A DNA stretch of 38,781 nucleotides from Mesorhizobium alhagi CCNWXJ12-2 (lineage in GTDB: Bacteria; Pseudomonadota; Alphaproteobacteria; Rhizobiales; Rhizobiaceae). The translations under genes were made by a program, and so were the position numbers. The notes beneath the pieces are model-generated. The model searched no databases, had not been told where the DNA came from, and saw only the letters and a program-made list of their open reading frames with translations. The DNA lies in NCBI RefSeq assembly GCF_000236565.1, contig NZ_AHAM01000186.1:1-38781 (forward strand), read 5' to 3'. Shown here piece by piece: positions 7,625-15,385 of the stretch (positions within the stretch are counted from its first letter, which is position 1; the number at the start of each line of letters is the position of its first letter).

Positions 7625-8527
7625 ATGATTAGACGGACTGCGGATCGCCAAATGAACGACAAGACGCTCGAAACCCTGGCCGCCAAGCTCGACCTCCTGA
7701 TCGAGGCGGTAGCGCGTTTGGCGCCCGGTAATGTGACGCCGACAGACCTGTCCACGGCCGACTGCTTCGTCTGGGCTGCCGACCCCGGCCTGCTTGAGCC
7801 AGTGCATCGGGTGAACCGCGTCGACATCGGGCTGATCCGCGGCGTCGACCGCGTCCGCGACATACTTCTGGATAATACCGAGCGCTTCGCCGCCGGCTTT
7901 CCCGCCAACAACGTGCTTTTGTGGGGCGCCCGCGGCATGGGCAAATCCTCGCTGGTCAAATCGGTGCATGCCGCGATCAACGCAGGGCGCAAGAATGCCG
8001 AGCCGCTGAAGCTGATCGAGATCCATCGCGAGGACATCGACACGCTGCCGAAACTGATGGCGATCCTGAAGACCTCGCCGTTCCGCTTCATTCTGTTCTG
8101 CGACGACCTGTCCTTCGACCATGACGACACGTCCTACAAATCGTTGAAGGCCGCGCTTGAGGGCGGCGTCGAAGGACGACCGGCCAATGTGATCTTCTAC
8201 GCCACGTCGAACCGCCGGCATCTCCTGCCGCGTGATATGATCGACAATGAGCGCTCGACGGCGATCAATCCGTCCGAGGCGGTCGAGGAAAAAGTCTCGC
8301 TGTCCGATCGGTTCGGACTATGGCTCGGCTTCCACAAATGCTCGCAGGACGACTACCTCGACATGATCGACGGCTATGTCCGCTATCACGGGCTGGAGAT
8401 CGATGCCGAGCGGTTGCGCGCCGAGGCGCTGGAATGGGCGACGACCCGCGGCAGCCGCTCGGGCCGTGTCGCCTGGCAGTTCACGCAAGATCTCGCCGGA
8501 AGACTGGGAAAGCCGCTGCGGGATTGA
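7625..8527 (+). CDS. DUF815 P-loop ATPase
   Basis: A 300-residue AAA-like ATPase of the DUF815 family. Walker A is GARGMGKS (residues 101-108), Walker B is FILFCDDLSFD (about 155-165), and a sensor-like segment ANVIFYATSNRRHLLPRDM follows. The C-terminal lid contains WLGFHKCSQDDYLDMIDGY. There is no membrane helix, so it is cytosolic; the cellular role of the family is not established. The start could also be the ATG at 7652 (residue 10); neither has a strong Shine-Dalgarno. It is divergent from yajC, a neighbourhood I remember as common in alphaproteobacteria, which hints at a link to export or envelope functions without proving one. Confidence 0.88.
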   Translation: MIRRTADRQMNDKTLETLAAKLDLLIEAVARLAPGNVTPTDLSTADCFVWAADPGLLEPVHRVNRVDIGLIRGVDRVRDILLDNTERFAAGFPANNVLLWGARGMGKSSLVKSVHAAINAGRKNAEPLKLIEIHREDIDTLPKLMAILKTSPFRFILFCDDLSFDHDDTSYKSLKAALEGGVEGRPANVIFYATSNRRHLLPRDMIDNERSTAINPSEAVEEKVSLSDRFGLWLGFHKCSQDDYLDMIDGYVRYHGLEIDAERLRAEALEWATTRGSRSGRVAWQFTQDLAGRLGKPLRD

Positions 8528-8549
8528 GAAACTTTTTGTAGTTACATTA

Positions 8550-8579
8550 TTGACGGCGGCAGTCTTGGGGCTACATTAT
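8550..8579 (+). promoter_or_regulatory. Candidate brnTA promoter with repeated TACATTAT
   Basis: TTGACG at 8550-8555 is a good -35 box, followed after 16-18 bp by TACATT/CATTAT (8572-8579) as a -10. The octamer TACATTAT also occurs at 8543-8550, giving two copies 29 bp apart that flank the -35 and could be antitoxin-binding sites. The start codon at 8582 is very close to the -10, so transcripts from this promoter would be leaderless or begin inside the gene. Inferred from consensus only. Confidence 0.4.
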
Positions 8580-8581
8580 CC

Positions 8582-8832
8582 GTGAAGATCGTTTGGGATG
8601 AACGGAAGCGGGCTGCCAATCTCGACAAACACGGGATGGATTTTGCTGTCCTGACAGAAGACTTCTTTCTTGCCGCGTTGATCCGGCCTGCCAGAGACGA
8701 TCGCTTCAAGGCGATCGGCAGCTTGGCCAAGTCCCAGTTGCAGTCATATTCAGGCGGTTGGGTCGGGAGGGCATTTCGATAATTTCTATGCGCTCTCCCA
8801 ACATCAAGGAAAGGAGGCCGGCCAATGACTAA
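8582..8832 (+). pseudogene. brnT: BrnT-family toxin gene, frameshifted
   Basis: The first part, from a GTG at 8582, encodes VKIVWDERKRAANLDKHG, then FFLAALIRPARDDRFKAIG, a clear BrnT ribonuclease-toxin N-terminus. The frame then drifts and stops at 8780-8782 after 66 residues. The missing C-terminus is present one frame earlier: PVAVIF, then EGISIISMRSPNIKERR, ending at a TAA at 8830-8832. A single base appears to be missing between roughly 8718 and 8735. The restored gene would be of normal BrnT length (about 83 residues) and would overlap the antitoxin start by 8 bp, as is usual. I see no slippery sequence to suggest programmed frameshifting. Either the toxin is inactivated or this is a sequencing error. 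Confidence 0.85.
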
Positions 8833-9127
8833 GCAAAAGCTTTTGAAGGAGTTTGTACCTGACCGCGGATATAGCCGTGAAGATTGGGACGAAGTCTCCG
8901 ACAACCCCGAGTGGACGGAAGAGGACCTCAAGCGGGCGAGGCCTTTCAGTGAAGTTTTCCCAGATCTGGCGGAAAGCATCATGCGCTCGCGCGGCCGGCC
9001 TCCGGTCGAAACACCCAAGAAGCAGATCACATTGCGGCTCGATCAGGACGTGATCGAAAAATTCCGCGGCACTGGGCGCGGATGGCAGTCGCGGATGAAC
9101 GAGGCGCTGAAACGCGCGAAAATTTGA
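8825..9127 (+). CDS. brnA: BrnA-family antitoxin
   Basis: A 100-residue protein with a strong AAGGAGG Shine-Dalgarno (8811-8817) located inside the end of the broken toxin gene. Its C-terminal third (KKQITLRLDQDVIEKFRGTG, then RGWQSRMNEALKRA) is the BrnA-type ribbon-helix-helix domain. The acidic middle (SDNPEWTEEDLKRARPF) is the segment that in this family contacts BrnT. BrnA normally neutralises the toxin and represses the operon. Here it looks intact while its partner is frameshifted, so it may persist as an orphan regulator or anti-addiction gene. Its end is 28 bp before a hairpin shared with the convergent nlpD-like gene. Confidence 0.88.
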   Translation: MTKQKLLKEFVPDRGYSREDWDEVSDNPEWTEEDLKRARPFSEVFPDLAESIMRSRGRPPVETPKKQITLRLDQDVIEKFRGTGRGWQSRMNEALKRAKI

Positions 9128-9155
9128 GCCTCGTGATCGTGCCCTGAAAAGCAAG

Positions 9156-9180
9156 CGACCCGCCTATCGTGGGCGGGTCG
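9156..9180 (-). terminator. Hairpin terminator of the nlpD-like gene, possibly bidirectional
   Basis: A perfect 9-bp stem CGACCCGCC/GGCGGGTCG (9156-9164 with 9172-9180) with a 7-base loop lies between the convergent brnA and nlpD-like genes. On the minus strand it is followed by CTTGCTTTTC, a weak U-tract, so it fits the nlpD side better. Confidence 0.6.
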
Positions 9181-9215
9181 AATTGCGTAGCGACTAGAGG
9201 CGGGCGGGTGCCGAT

Positions 9216-10745
9216 CTATTCCAGGAAGGTCGTCGGATCGACGGGCGCGGAGTTCTTGCGTACTTCGAAGTGCAGCTTGGGCGCATCCGTCGTGCCGCTC
9301 ATGCCGGAGCGGGCAATTTCCTCGCCGCGCTTGACCTTTTGGCCGCGCGCGACTTTCAACTCGCTGGCGTGGCCATAGACGGTCACCAGCCCATCCTCGT
9401 GACGAACGAGCACGGTGTTGCCGAATTCCTTGAGACCGTCGCCGGCATAGATGACGACGCCGTTCTCGGCGGCCTTGACCGGCGTTCCTTCCGGCACCTG
9501 GATGTCGATGCCGTCATTGGCCTTGCCCGCGCCCTTGCCGTAGCCCGAGATGACGCGACCGCGCACCGGCCAGCGCATGCGTCCGATGCCGGTGGCGTCG
9601 GGCGCCTCCTGGTCGGCCTGCTCGATCAGCTTCTCGGTCTTTTTGGGCGGCGTGTAGGCAACCGGCTGAACTTGAGCAGCTTCCTTGGCCGCGGCCGCCG
9701 TTCCCGTCGTCGTTTTATCGACAGCGGCGGGTGCAGCATTTGCGACTGCTCCGGCGGCCGGGATAGTCAGCGTCTGGCCGATACGGATCAGGCCGTCGTC
9801 CAGCCCGTTGGCGGATTTGAGCGCGGCCACACCGACGCCGGTCTTCCTGGCGATGCGCGAGAGGGTGTCGCCGGCCGCAACCGTATAGGCGCCGGGGGCG
9901 CTGGACGCCTTCGCCTCGCCGGTGGAAGCCGCGACCTGCGACGGGGTCTCGCCTTCCTTCACCTTCGGCGTATTCGGCAATACGGCGAGCTTGTCCTGCG
10001 GCGCGCCGGTCGGCGTCGGCACCTTGTTGGCAGGGATGTCGTATTTCGTGCCGGTCGAGGATTTGGCGTCGGCGACGTTCGGATTGCTGTCGGGGGCCGA
10101 GACCGGGGCCTTGCTGGAATAGACGTAGGTCGGGATGATGACCTTCTGCCCGGCCTGCAGGCCGCTCTGGTCGTCCAGTCCGTTGACCTTCATGATGACG
10201 TTCGCCGGGATGCCGAAGCGGCGAGACAGGTTGTAGACCGTCTCGCCTTCCTTGGCGGTGATCTGCGTGCCGCCGGCGCGCGACCAGCCTTCCGGTTCGC
10301 CTTCGAGGCTTGCCATGACGGAATTTGTCTTTGGCTCGGACTTGGCGACCGTGCCGGTCGGTGTCTGGTCGAGCTTGACAGTCGGCGCGATCGGCGAAGG
10401 CGCTGCGGCCGTGCGGATCGGCTTTGCCGATGGGGCCGGCGCTGCCGCCACCGGCGCGGGAAGCGGCTGCGAGGAGATCGGCGTCAGGCTGCCGCGCGTG
10501 ACCGAACCAGTCTGCACAGGGGCCGCGGCAGGCGCCGGTGCTACCGCAACATCGCCGGGAAACGGCTGATCCTGCTTGAGGATCTGGCGCTGGTTGGGAG
10601 TCGAGGCGGTGAAGATGTCGTCGATGCCGCCGCCGCCGAAACGCGAGACCTGTTGGCTGCAACCTGCCGCCATGCCCACCACTAGAAAAATGGCCACACT
10701 GCGCGCCAGACTGCGCTTGCTTGACCGGAAAACACTGATACGCAT
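9216..10745 (-). CDS. nlpD: NlpD/DipM-type LysM-LytM lipoprotein, amidase activator
   Basis: A 509-residue secreted protein. The N-terminus (RSVAIFLVVGMAAGC) looks like a lipoprotein signal with Cys about residue 29. A Pro/Ala-rich linker leads to LysM domains at about 159-205 and 285-328, and a C-terminal M23/LytM domain at about 395-508. The LytM metal site is degenerate: the HxxxD motif reads NDGID, and the HxH motif reads KLHFEVR, as in E. coli NlpD. It should therefore activate cell-wall amidases at division rather than cut peptidoglycan itself; DipM is the Caulobacter counterpart. The order surE-pcm-nlpD matches E. coli. An in-frame GTG at 10760 is an alternative start. Confidence 0.9.
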   Translation of the reverse strand: MRISVFRSSKRSLARSVAIFLVVGMAAGCSQQVSRFGGGGIDDIFTASTPNQRQILKQDQPFPGDVAVAPAPAAAPVQTGSVTRGSLTPISSQPLPAPVAAAPAPSAKPIRTAAAPSPIAPTVKLDQTPTGTVAKSEPKTNSVMASLEGEPEGWSRAGGTQITAKEGETVYNLSRRFGIPANVIMKVNGLDDQSGLQAGQKVIIPTYVYSSKAPVSAPDSNPNVADAKSSTGTKYDIPANKVPTPTGAPQDKLAVLPNTPKVKEGETPSQVAASTGEAKASSAPGAYTVAAGDTLSRIARKTGVGVAALKSANGLDDGLIRIGQTLTIPAAGAVANAAPAAVDKTTTGTAAAAKEAAQVQPVAYTPPKKTEKLIEQADQEAPDATGIGRMRWPVRGRVISGYGKGAGKANDGIDIQVPEGTPVKAAENGVVIYAGDGLKEFGNTVLVRHEDGLVTVYGHASELKVARGQKVKRGEEIARSGMSGTTDAPKLHFEVRKNSAPVDPTTFLE

Positions 10746-10874
10746 CGCAATAACCCGCACAACTCAACACCGACAGGCATGATTAAAGCGCGTTAATGTT
10801 ACTGGTCAGTTAAGCTTGAATAAAATCCGCATCTAATTGCAGCAAATCGAAAAAATCCTGCCGCAGGGGCCAGG

Positions 10875-11528
10875 TCAGATGACCTTGGCAACGCCGCGCC
10901 CGATCGGCTGCAGCCTCACCGTGCCGATGTCCTCGCGCTCGAAGCGGCTGCCGATCTTGGTCAATCTCGCCAGCACCTGTTCGCCCTCTTCCGGGCCGAT
11001 CGGCGCGATCATGATACCGCCGCTCGACAGTTGGTCGACGAAGGTGCGAGGCAGACTGTCGAAGGCGGACCACACCACGATGCGGTCGAAAGGCCCCTCG
11101 CCCGGCAACCCGTTGGAGCCATCGGCCTGGCGCGGAAGCGCGTTGGAGATGCCGAGCGCCTCGAAGCGTTGGCGCGCCTGTTCGACAAGGGTCTTGTAGC
11201 GGTCGAGCGTGACGACACGGCCGGCGAGCTTTGCCATGACGGCCGCCGTGTAGCCAGAGCCGGTGCCGATCTCCAGCACCCGGTTGCCCGGCTCGATCGC
11301 CAGCGCGGCGATCACGCCGGCCTGCAGATCCGCGCCCTCGATCGCCTCGCCGCATTCGATCGGCAGCATACGGTCGGACCAGGCGACGTCGTGATGCAGG
11401 TTGGAAAGGAAGCCGCGGCGCGGCGTCGCCTCGAAGGCGGCGATCATGTCCTTGGGGACGATGCCGCGCCCGCGCAGCCGAAGAAGGAAGGCCGCAAAAC
11501 CTTCGCGCTCGTCGATCGCCTCGTTCAT
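10875..11528 (-). CDS. pcm: Protein-L-isoaspartate O-methyltransferase
   Basis: A 217-residue SAM-dependent enzyme that methylates isoaspartyl residues to start repair of aged proteins. The SAM-binding motif I is [16 protein letters not shown] (residues 84-99). Upstream, [21 protein letters not shown] and ECGEAIEG correspond to the substrate-binding region; in classical PCMT the stretch is typically GQTIS, so this belongs to the more divergent alphaproteobacterial branch. Downstream motifs [14 protein letters not shown] and [12 protein letters not shown] are present. Its ATG overlaps the surE stop by 4 bp (ATGA), so translation is coupled. The following 129 bp before the nlpD-like gene may hold a separate promoter. 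Confidence 0.92.
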   Translation of the reverse strand: MNEAIDEREGFAAFLLRLRGRGIVPKDMIAAFEATPRRGFLSNLHHDVAWSDRMLPIECGEAIEGADLQAGVIAALAIEPGNRVLEIGTGSGYTAAVMAKLAGRVVTLDRYKTLVEQARQRFEALGISNALPRQADGSNGLPGEGPFDRIVVWSAFDSLPRTFVDQLSSGGIMIAPIGPEEGEQVLARLTKIGSRFEREDIGTVRLQPIGRGVAKVI

Positions 11529-12286
11529 GCAAGGGCCTTCGTCAACTGATCGCGGACTTCATGCGCCGTCAGGTCGAGCTTGAGCGGCGTGACCGACACG
11601 CATTTGTTGAGCACGGCATGAAGATCCTCGCCTTCCCTCAGTTCCGGCGCTTCGCGGCCGAAGCGCAGCCAGTAGTAAGGCATGCCGCGGCCGTCGGCGC
11701 GCTGGTCGATCCACAGGCTGTGGACCAGCTTGCCCTGGACGGTGACGCGCACCGCCTCAACTTCGTCGGGCCGGCAATTGGGGAAATTGATGTTCAGGAA
11801 GGTACCGGCCGGCAGATCGACCGCGAGCAGCTTCTTGAGCAGTTCCGGCGCCAGCGCCTCCGCCGTTTCCCACGGCACCTCGCGCCCCTCTTCGACGACC
11901 TTGTAGGCCTGGCTGACGGCGATCGAGCGGATGCCGAGCAGCGTGCCTTCCATCGCACCGGCCACCGTACCGGAGTAGGTCACGTCGTCGGCGAGGTTCG
12001 AGCCCGAATTGACGCCGGACAGGATGAGGTCCGGCTGCTCCGGCATGATCTTGCGCACCGCCATGATGACGCAATCGGTCGGCGTGCCGCGCACGGCAAA
12101 GTGCTTCTCGCCGATCTTGCGCATCCTGAGAGGCTCCGACAGCGACAGCGAATGCGCGAAGCCGGATTGGTCGGTCTCCGGCGCGACCACCCAGACGTCG
12201 TCGGAAATGCTCTTCGCTATACGTTCAAGGACCGCGAGGCCTTCGGCGTGGATGCCGTCGTCATTGGTCAGCAGGATGCGCATCAT
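11525..12286 (-). CDS. surE: SurE, 5'/3'-nucleotidase and exopolyphosphatase
   Basis: A 253-residue cytosolic phosphatase, the usual length for the family. The metal-binding N-terminus [19 protein letters not shown] (residues 3-21) and the second site [20 protein letters not shown] (about 87-106) are complete, and PTDCVIMAV lies between them. SurE dephosphorylates nucleoside monophosphates and is often paired with pcm, as here. The start is one of two consecutive ATG codons; the first overlaps the serS stop by 4 bp. Expression is therefore probably coupled to serS, with pcm following through a further 4-bp overlap. Confidence 0.96.
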   Translation of the reverse strand: MMRILLTNDDGIHAEGLAVLERIAKSISDDVWVVAPETDQSGFAHSLSLSEPLRMRKIGEKHFAVRGTPTDCVIMAVRKIMPEQPDLILSGVNSGSNLADDVTYSGTVAGAMEGTLLGIRSIAVSQAYKVVEEGREVPWETAEALAPELLKKLLAVDLPAGTFLNINFPNCRPDEVEAVRVTVQGKLVHSLWIDQRADGRGMPYYWLRFGREAPELREGEDLHAVLNKCVSVTPLKLDLTAHEVRDQLTKALA

Positions 12287-13761
12287 TTCGCCCGTTCGAT
12301 CTTTTCGAGCCCGCCCATATAGGGGCGCAGCACTTCAGGAATGGTTACGCTGCCGTCCTCGTTCTGGTAATTTTCCATGACGGCGATCAGCGCGCGGCCG
12401 ACGGCGACGCCCGAGCCGTTCAGCGTATGGACGAAGCGGGTCTGCTTCTCGCCGGTCCGGTAGCGCGCGTCCATGCGGCGGGACTGGAAATCGCCGCAGA
12501 CCGAGCAGGACGAGATCTCGCGATAGGCGTTCTGGCCGGGCAGCCAGACCTCGATGTCGTAGGTCTTACGTGCGCCAAAACCCATGTCGCCGGTTGAGAG
12601 CGTCATGGTGCGGAACGGCAGTTCCAGCCGCTTCAGCACTTCCTCGGCGCATTCCGTCATGCGCTCATGCTCGGCGATCGAGGCTTCGGCATCGGTGATC
12701 GAGACCAGCTCGACCTTGTAGAACTGGTGCTGGCGCAGCATGCCACGCGTGTCGCGCCCGGCCGAACCGGCTTCCGAACGGAAGCAAGGGGTCAGCGCCG
12801 TATAACGCAACGGCAATTTTTCGAGAGGCGTGATTTCCTCGCGCACGAGGTTGGTCAAAGAAACTTCGGCGGTAGGGATGAGCCAGAGGCGCTGCCTTTC
12901 AGGTTCGATAACTTGCTGCGGCTGCTGACTTAGGAGAGCTTCGACGACCTTCTCGACTGCAGCGCGACTATCAGGCTGGGCAATTTCCGAGTTTGTCTGC
13001 ACCCGTGCGGTTGCTGAAAGCAGCGCTCGCACCACCTTCTCAACACCACTCGAAGTTCTAGAGGTCGCAAACAAGTCTTCTGCAAACTTCGGCAGCTGCC
13101 CCGTCCCGAACATCGCTGCGTCGTTCACAAGAAGCGGCGGCTGCACCTCCTGATAGCCATGCTCGGTCGTGTGCAAATCCAGCATGAACTGGCCGAGCGC
13201 GCGTTCGAGCCGCGCAAGCTGGCCTTTCAGGACCGTGAAGCGGCTGCCCGAAAGCTTTGCGGCGCGCTCGAAATCCATCAGGCCGAGCGCTTCGCCGAGT
13301 TCAAAATGCTCCTTGGGCTTGTTCCCCATGCGCGGCTGGCGGGCGGCGATGAGTTCCCTGCCCCACGAGCGCTTCTCGACATTGGCGTGCTCGTCGGCGC
13401 CGACCGGCACGTCGTCCAGCGGCACGTTCGGGATCACCGCCAGCGCATCGTTCAGCGCCTTGTCGAGTTCGCGCTCGCGCGCCTCGCCGTTCTGAATAAA
13501 GCTCTTGATCTCGGCCACCTCGGCCTTGAGCTGTTCGGCAAGGGCGGAATCGCCGGCGCGCATGGCGTTGCCGATCTCGCGCGAGGCGGCGTTGCGGCGC
13601 TCCTGCTTGACCTGCAATTCGCCGAGATGGGCCCGCCGCGCCTCGTCCTTGAGGATCAGGTCGTCGACGGCCGCCTCGGCCTCCTCGGCGGACCACGAAC
13701 GCTTCACCAGCGCCTGGACCAGGGTTTTCGGGTTCTCGCGAATCCATTTGATGTCGAGCAT
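12283..13761 (-). CDS. serS: Seryl-tRNA synthetase with an unusual insertion
   Basis: This class II synthetase charges tRNA-Ser and tRNA-Sec. The start at 13761 gives the canonical [10 protein letters not shown]; the frame is open further upstream, but that extension has no SerS-like sequence. The N-terminal coiled-coil arm spans about residues 30-105. Motif 2 is [14 protein letters not shown] (327-340) and motif 3 [16 protein letters not shown] (451-466). The length is 492 residues, against about 425-430 normally. The excess lies between KFAEDLFAT and LWLIPTAEV, about residues 234-291. Since the catalytic motifs are intact the enzyme should be functional. It heads a surE-pcm run by 4-bp overlap. 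Confidence 0.95.
   Translation of the reverse strand: MLDIKWIRENPKTLVQALVKRSWSAEEAEAAVDDLILKDEARRAHLGELQVKQERRNAASREIGNAMRAGDSALAEQLKAEVAEIKSFIQNGEARERELDKALNDALAVIPNVPLDDVPVGADEHANVEKRSWGRELIAARQPRMGNKPKEHFELGEALGLMDFERAAKLSGSRFTVLKGQLARLERALGQFMLDLHTTEHGYQEVQPPLLVNDAAMFGTGQLPKFAEDLFATSRTSSGVEKVVRALLSATARVQTNSEIAQPDSRAAVEKVVEALLSQQPQQVIEPERQRLWLIPTAEVSLTNLVREEITPLEKLPLRYTALTPCFRSEAGSAGRDTRGMLRQHQFYKVELVSITDAEASIAEHERMTECAEEVLKRLELPFRTMTLSTGDMGFGARKTYDIEVWLPGQNAYREISSCSVCGDFQSRRMDARYRTGEKQTRFVHTLNGSGVAVGRALIAVMENYQNEDGSVTIPEVLRPYMGGLEKIERAK
12889..13062 (-). other. In-frame insertion inside serS with an internal repeat
   Basis: About 58 codons (residues 234-291 of SerS) replace the usual 3-6 residue turn before the LIPTAEV strand. 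The segment holds two similar blocks, [10 protein letters not shown] (240-249) and [10 protein letters not shown] (269-278), 29 residues apart, followed by a Gln-rich stretch [13 protein letters not shown]. The DNA is visibly less GC-rich than the flanking serS sequence. It looks like an acquired or internally duplicated surface insertion. No mobile-element ends were recognised. Confidence 0.7.
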
Positions 13762-14313
13762 GGTCGGTCTGTCCGTTCGGAATGGCGGCAAAAGGCCGGT
13801 GCAGGGGGTAAACCGCATCCTTCGCCGATGCAAGACGGGCGCGGCGGACGGGTTGCATTTTGGGTGGATGCGGCCCGTTCGCAAATGCAGGAAAACGCTT
13901 TCCGCCCCGCAAGTAGGGATAACCGTGTCATCTCCGTTCGAACTCCAAGCACACCTCTCCGTCACCACGCTGCGTTTCCGCCCTGGCTATTACAACAAGT
14001 CGGGAAGCGGGGCGCTTGGCCGAGCCTACCGAAACTGAAATACGTGGCGCAGCTCCCGCGCCCCGCCGGTGTCTGTCGCCACGGTCGACCGGTCACGCGC
14101 CCCGCTCCATGTTCTTTCCATGGACAATGACGCGCGGATGATCCGCCTTCCCTCACGAGCATTGGCGCTTCGCCTGGGAATGCCGGCCCGTCGGACGCCC
14201 TCGGAGGCCGTGGGAACCGAATGCACGCCGGGAGGTCACCGCCGCCCTACCGATCCCCGGTCCGGAACCGGTTCCCGCAAGGGCGATGGACGGATTATGC
14301 GCGAGGGGCAGGA

Positions 14314-14423
14314 TATGTGAACAAATCCGGTGCGAAGAATCTTCTCGCCGGCTTTTATGCCATTGATCCGCAACACTTCATTTTTGCGAACGAGCCGCGA
14401 TGGAGGTGGATTTTGTTCACATA
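14314..14423. repeat. Spaced inverted repeat TATGTGAACAAA/TTTGTTCACATA
   Basis: TATGTGAACAAA at 14314-14325 recurs as its exact reverse complement at 14412-14423. With one indel the match extends by the next few bases (ATCC/GGAT). About 86 bp separate the arms, in a gap without genes. It could be the termini of a small non-autonomous element, two operator sites in opposite orientation, or the base of a structured RNA. Confidence 0.6.
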
Positions 14424-14455
14424 GACATGCGACTGGCGCGAGGCTCGCCCCCTCC

Positions 14456-14495
14456 ACCGCCTTCGGCGGTCCCCCTCCCCCGTAAACGGGGGAGG
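14456..14495. repeat. Paired GC-rich palindromes (REP-like)
   Basis: Two adjacent perfect hairpins: ACCGCC-TTC-GGCGGT (14456-14470) and CCTCCCCCGT-AA-ACGGGGGAGG (14474-14495). Similar double palindromes are, from memory, dispersed between genes in many alphaproteobacterial genomes. They lie 18 bp downstream of the tatC stop on the minus strand and could stabilise or end the tatABC transcript, although no U-tract follows. Confidence 0.65.
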
Positions 14496-14512
14496 ATCAG
14501 CGCTTCGCCGTC

Positions 14513-15385
14513 TTACGAAGCAGCCTGCGTCGACGAGTCGGCGGCTTCTTTTTCGGCGGATTCCTTCGCGGCCTCGGCGGCTTCCTTCGCCTCGCGCGCG
14601 ACGCGTTCCTGCTCGCGCTTGCGCTCGACCATCCGGGCCATCCAGATGGAGACCTCGTAGAGAAGGATGGTCGGAAGGGCGAGGCCGATCTGGCTGACCG
14701 GGTCGGGCGGCGTGAGCACGGCGGCGACGACGAAGGCGATGACGATCGCCCATTTGCGCTTGTCGGCCAGCCCTTGCGAGGTGAGGAGCCCGACCCGCGC
14801 CATAAGCGTGGTCACCACCGGAAGCTGGAACACCAGGCCGAAGGAGAAGATCAGCGTCATGATGAGGCTGAGATATTCCGAAACTTTGGGCAGCAGCGAA
14901 ATCTGCACCTCGCCGTCGGTCTGCTGCATGGCGAGGAAGAACCACATCACCATCGGCGTGAAGAAGAAATAGACCAGCGCCCCGCCTATCAGGAACAGGA
15001 CCGGCGAAGCGATCAGGAACGGCAGGAAGGCGCCCCGCTCGTTTTTATAGAGGCCGGGCGCGACGAATTTGTAGATCTGCGCGGCGATCAGCGGAAACGC
15101 AAGCACCATGCCGCCGAACATGGCGAGCTTGATCTGGGTGAAGAAGAATTCCTGAGGCGCGGTGTAGATGAGCTCGACCTGGCCGTCGCCGATGCCCGCC
15201 CACCCGACCGCCCATTTGAACGGGATGACGAGCAGGTTGAACAACTCCTTGGCGAAGAAGAAGCAGACCAGGAACGCAATGAAAAAGCCGCCGATCGCCC
15301 ACATCAGGCGCGAGCGCAGCTCGATCAGGTGATCCATCAGCGGCGCCGATGACTTTTCGATCTCGTCGTCTTCCGGTGCGCTCAC
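14513..15385 (-). CDS. tatC: TatC, twin-arginine translocase core subunit
   Basis: A 290-residue polytopic protein that recognises twin-arginine signal peptides. Typical features are the N-terminal MDHLIELRSRLMWAIGGFF, a first periplasmic loop containing YTAPQEFFFTQIK, the helix FPLIAAQIYKFVAPGLYKNE, and the late segment TPPDPVSQIGLALPTILLYE. Six membrane helices can be counted. The C-terminal tail (after about residue 255) is long, charged and Ala/Glu/Lys-rich, common in rhizobial TatC. The start overlaps the tatB stop by 4 bp. Order on the transcript is tatA-tatB-tatC. Confidence 0.97.
   Translation of the reverse strand: MSAPEDDEIEKSSAPLMDHLIELRSRLMWAIGGFFIAFLVCFFFAKELFNLLVIPFKWAVGWAGIGDGQVELIYTAPQEFFFTQIKLAMFGGMVLAFPLIAAQIYKFVAPGLYKNERGAFLPFLIASPVLFLIGGALVYFFFTPMVMWFFLAMQQTDGEVQISLLPKVSEYLSLIMTLIFSFGLVFQLPVVTTLMARVGLLTSQGLADKRKWAIVIAFVVAAVLTPPDPVSQIGLALPTILLYEVSIWMARMVERKREQERVAREAKEAAEAAKESAEKEAADSSTQAAS

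Larger units (their letters stand above)
13762..14512. other. 750-bp gap between serS and tatC
   Basis: I find no supportable gene here. Short open frames exist on both strands but lack family resemblance, Shine-Dalgarno sites or plausible composition. The right-hand 200 bp contain a widely spaced inverted repeat (14314-14423) and a pair of GC-rich hairpins (14456-14495). The left-hand part should include the serS promoter. No tRNA was recognised. Confidence 0.6.

Noticed and set aside
8718-8740. Programmed frameshifting in brnT
   Set aside because: No X-XXY-YYZ heptamer or strong downstream stem is visible, and BrnT is not known to use recoding.
13925-13950. T-loop-like GTTCGAAC that might mark a tRNA
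   Set aside because: The flanking bases cannot form a T stem, and no acceptor or anticodon arm can be drawn around it.
13762-13968. N-terminal extension of serS by 69 codons
   Set aside because: The extension has no SerS resemblance, and [10 protein letters not shown] at 13761 is the standard N-terminus.
14456-14495. CRISPR-like repeat
   Set aside because: It is a single pair of hairpins, with no repeated unit separated by spacers.
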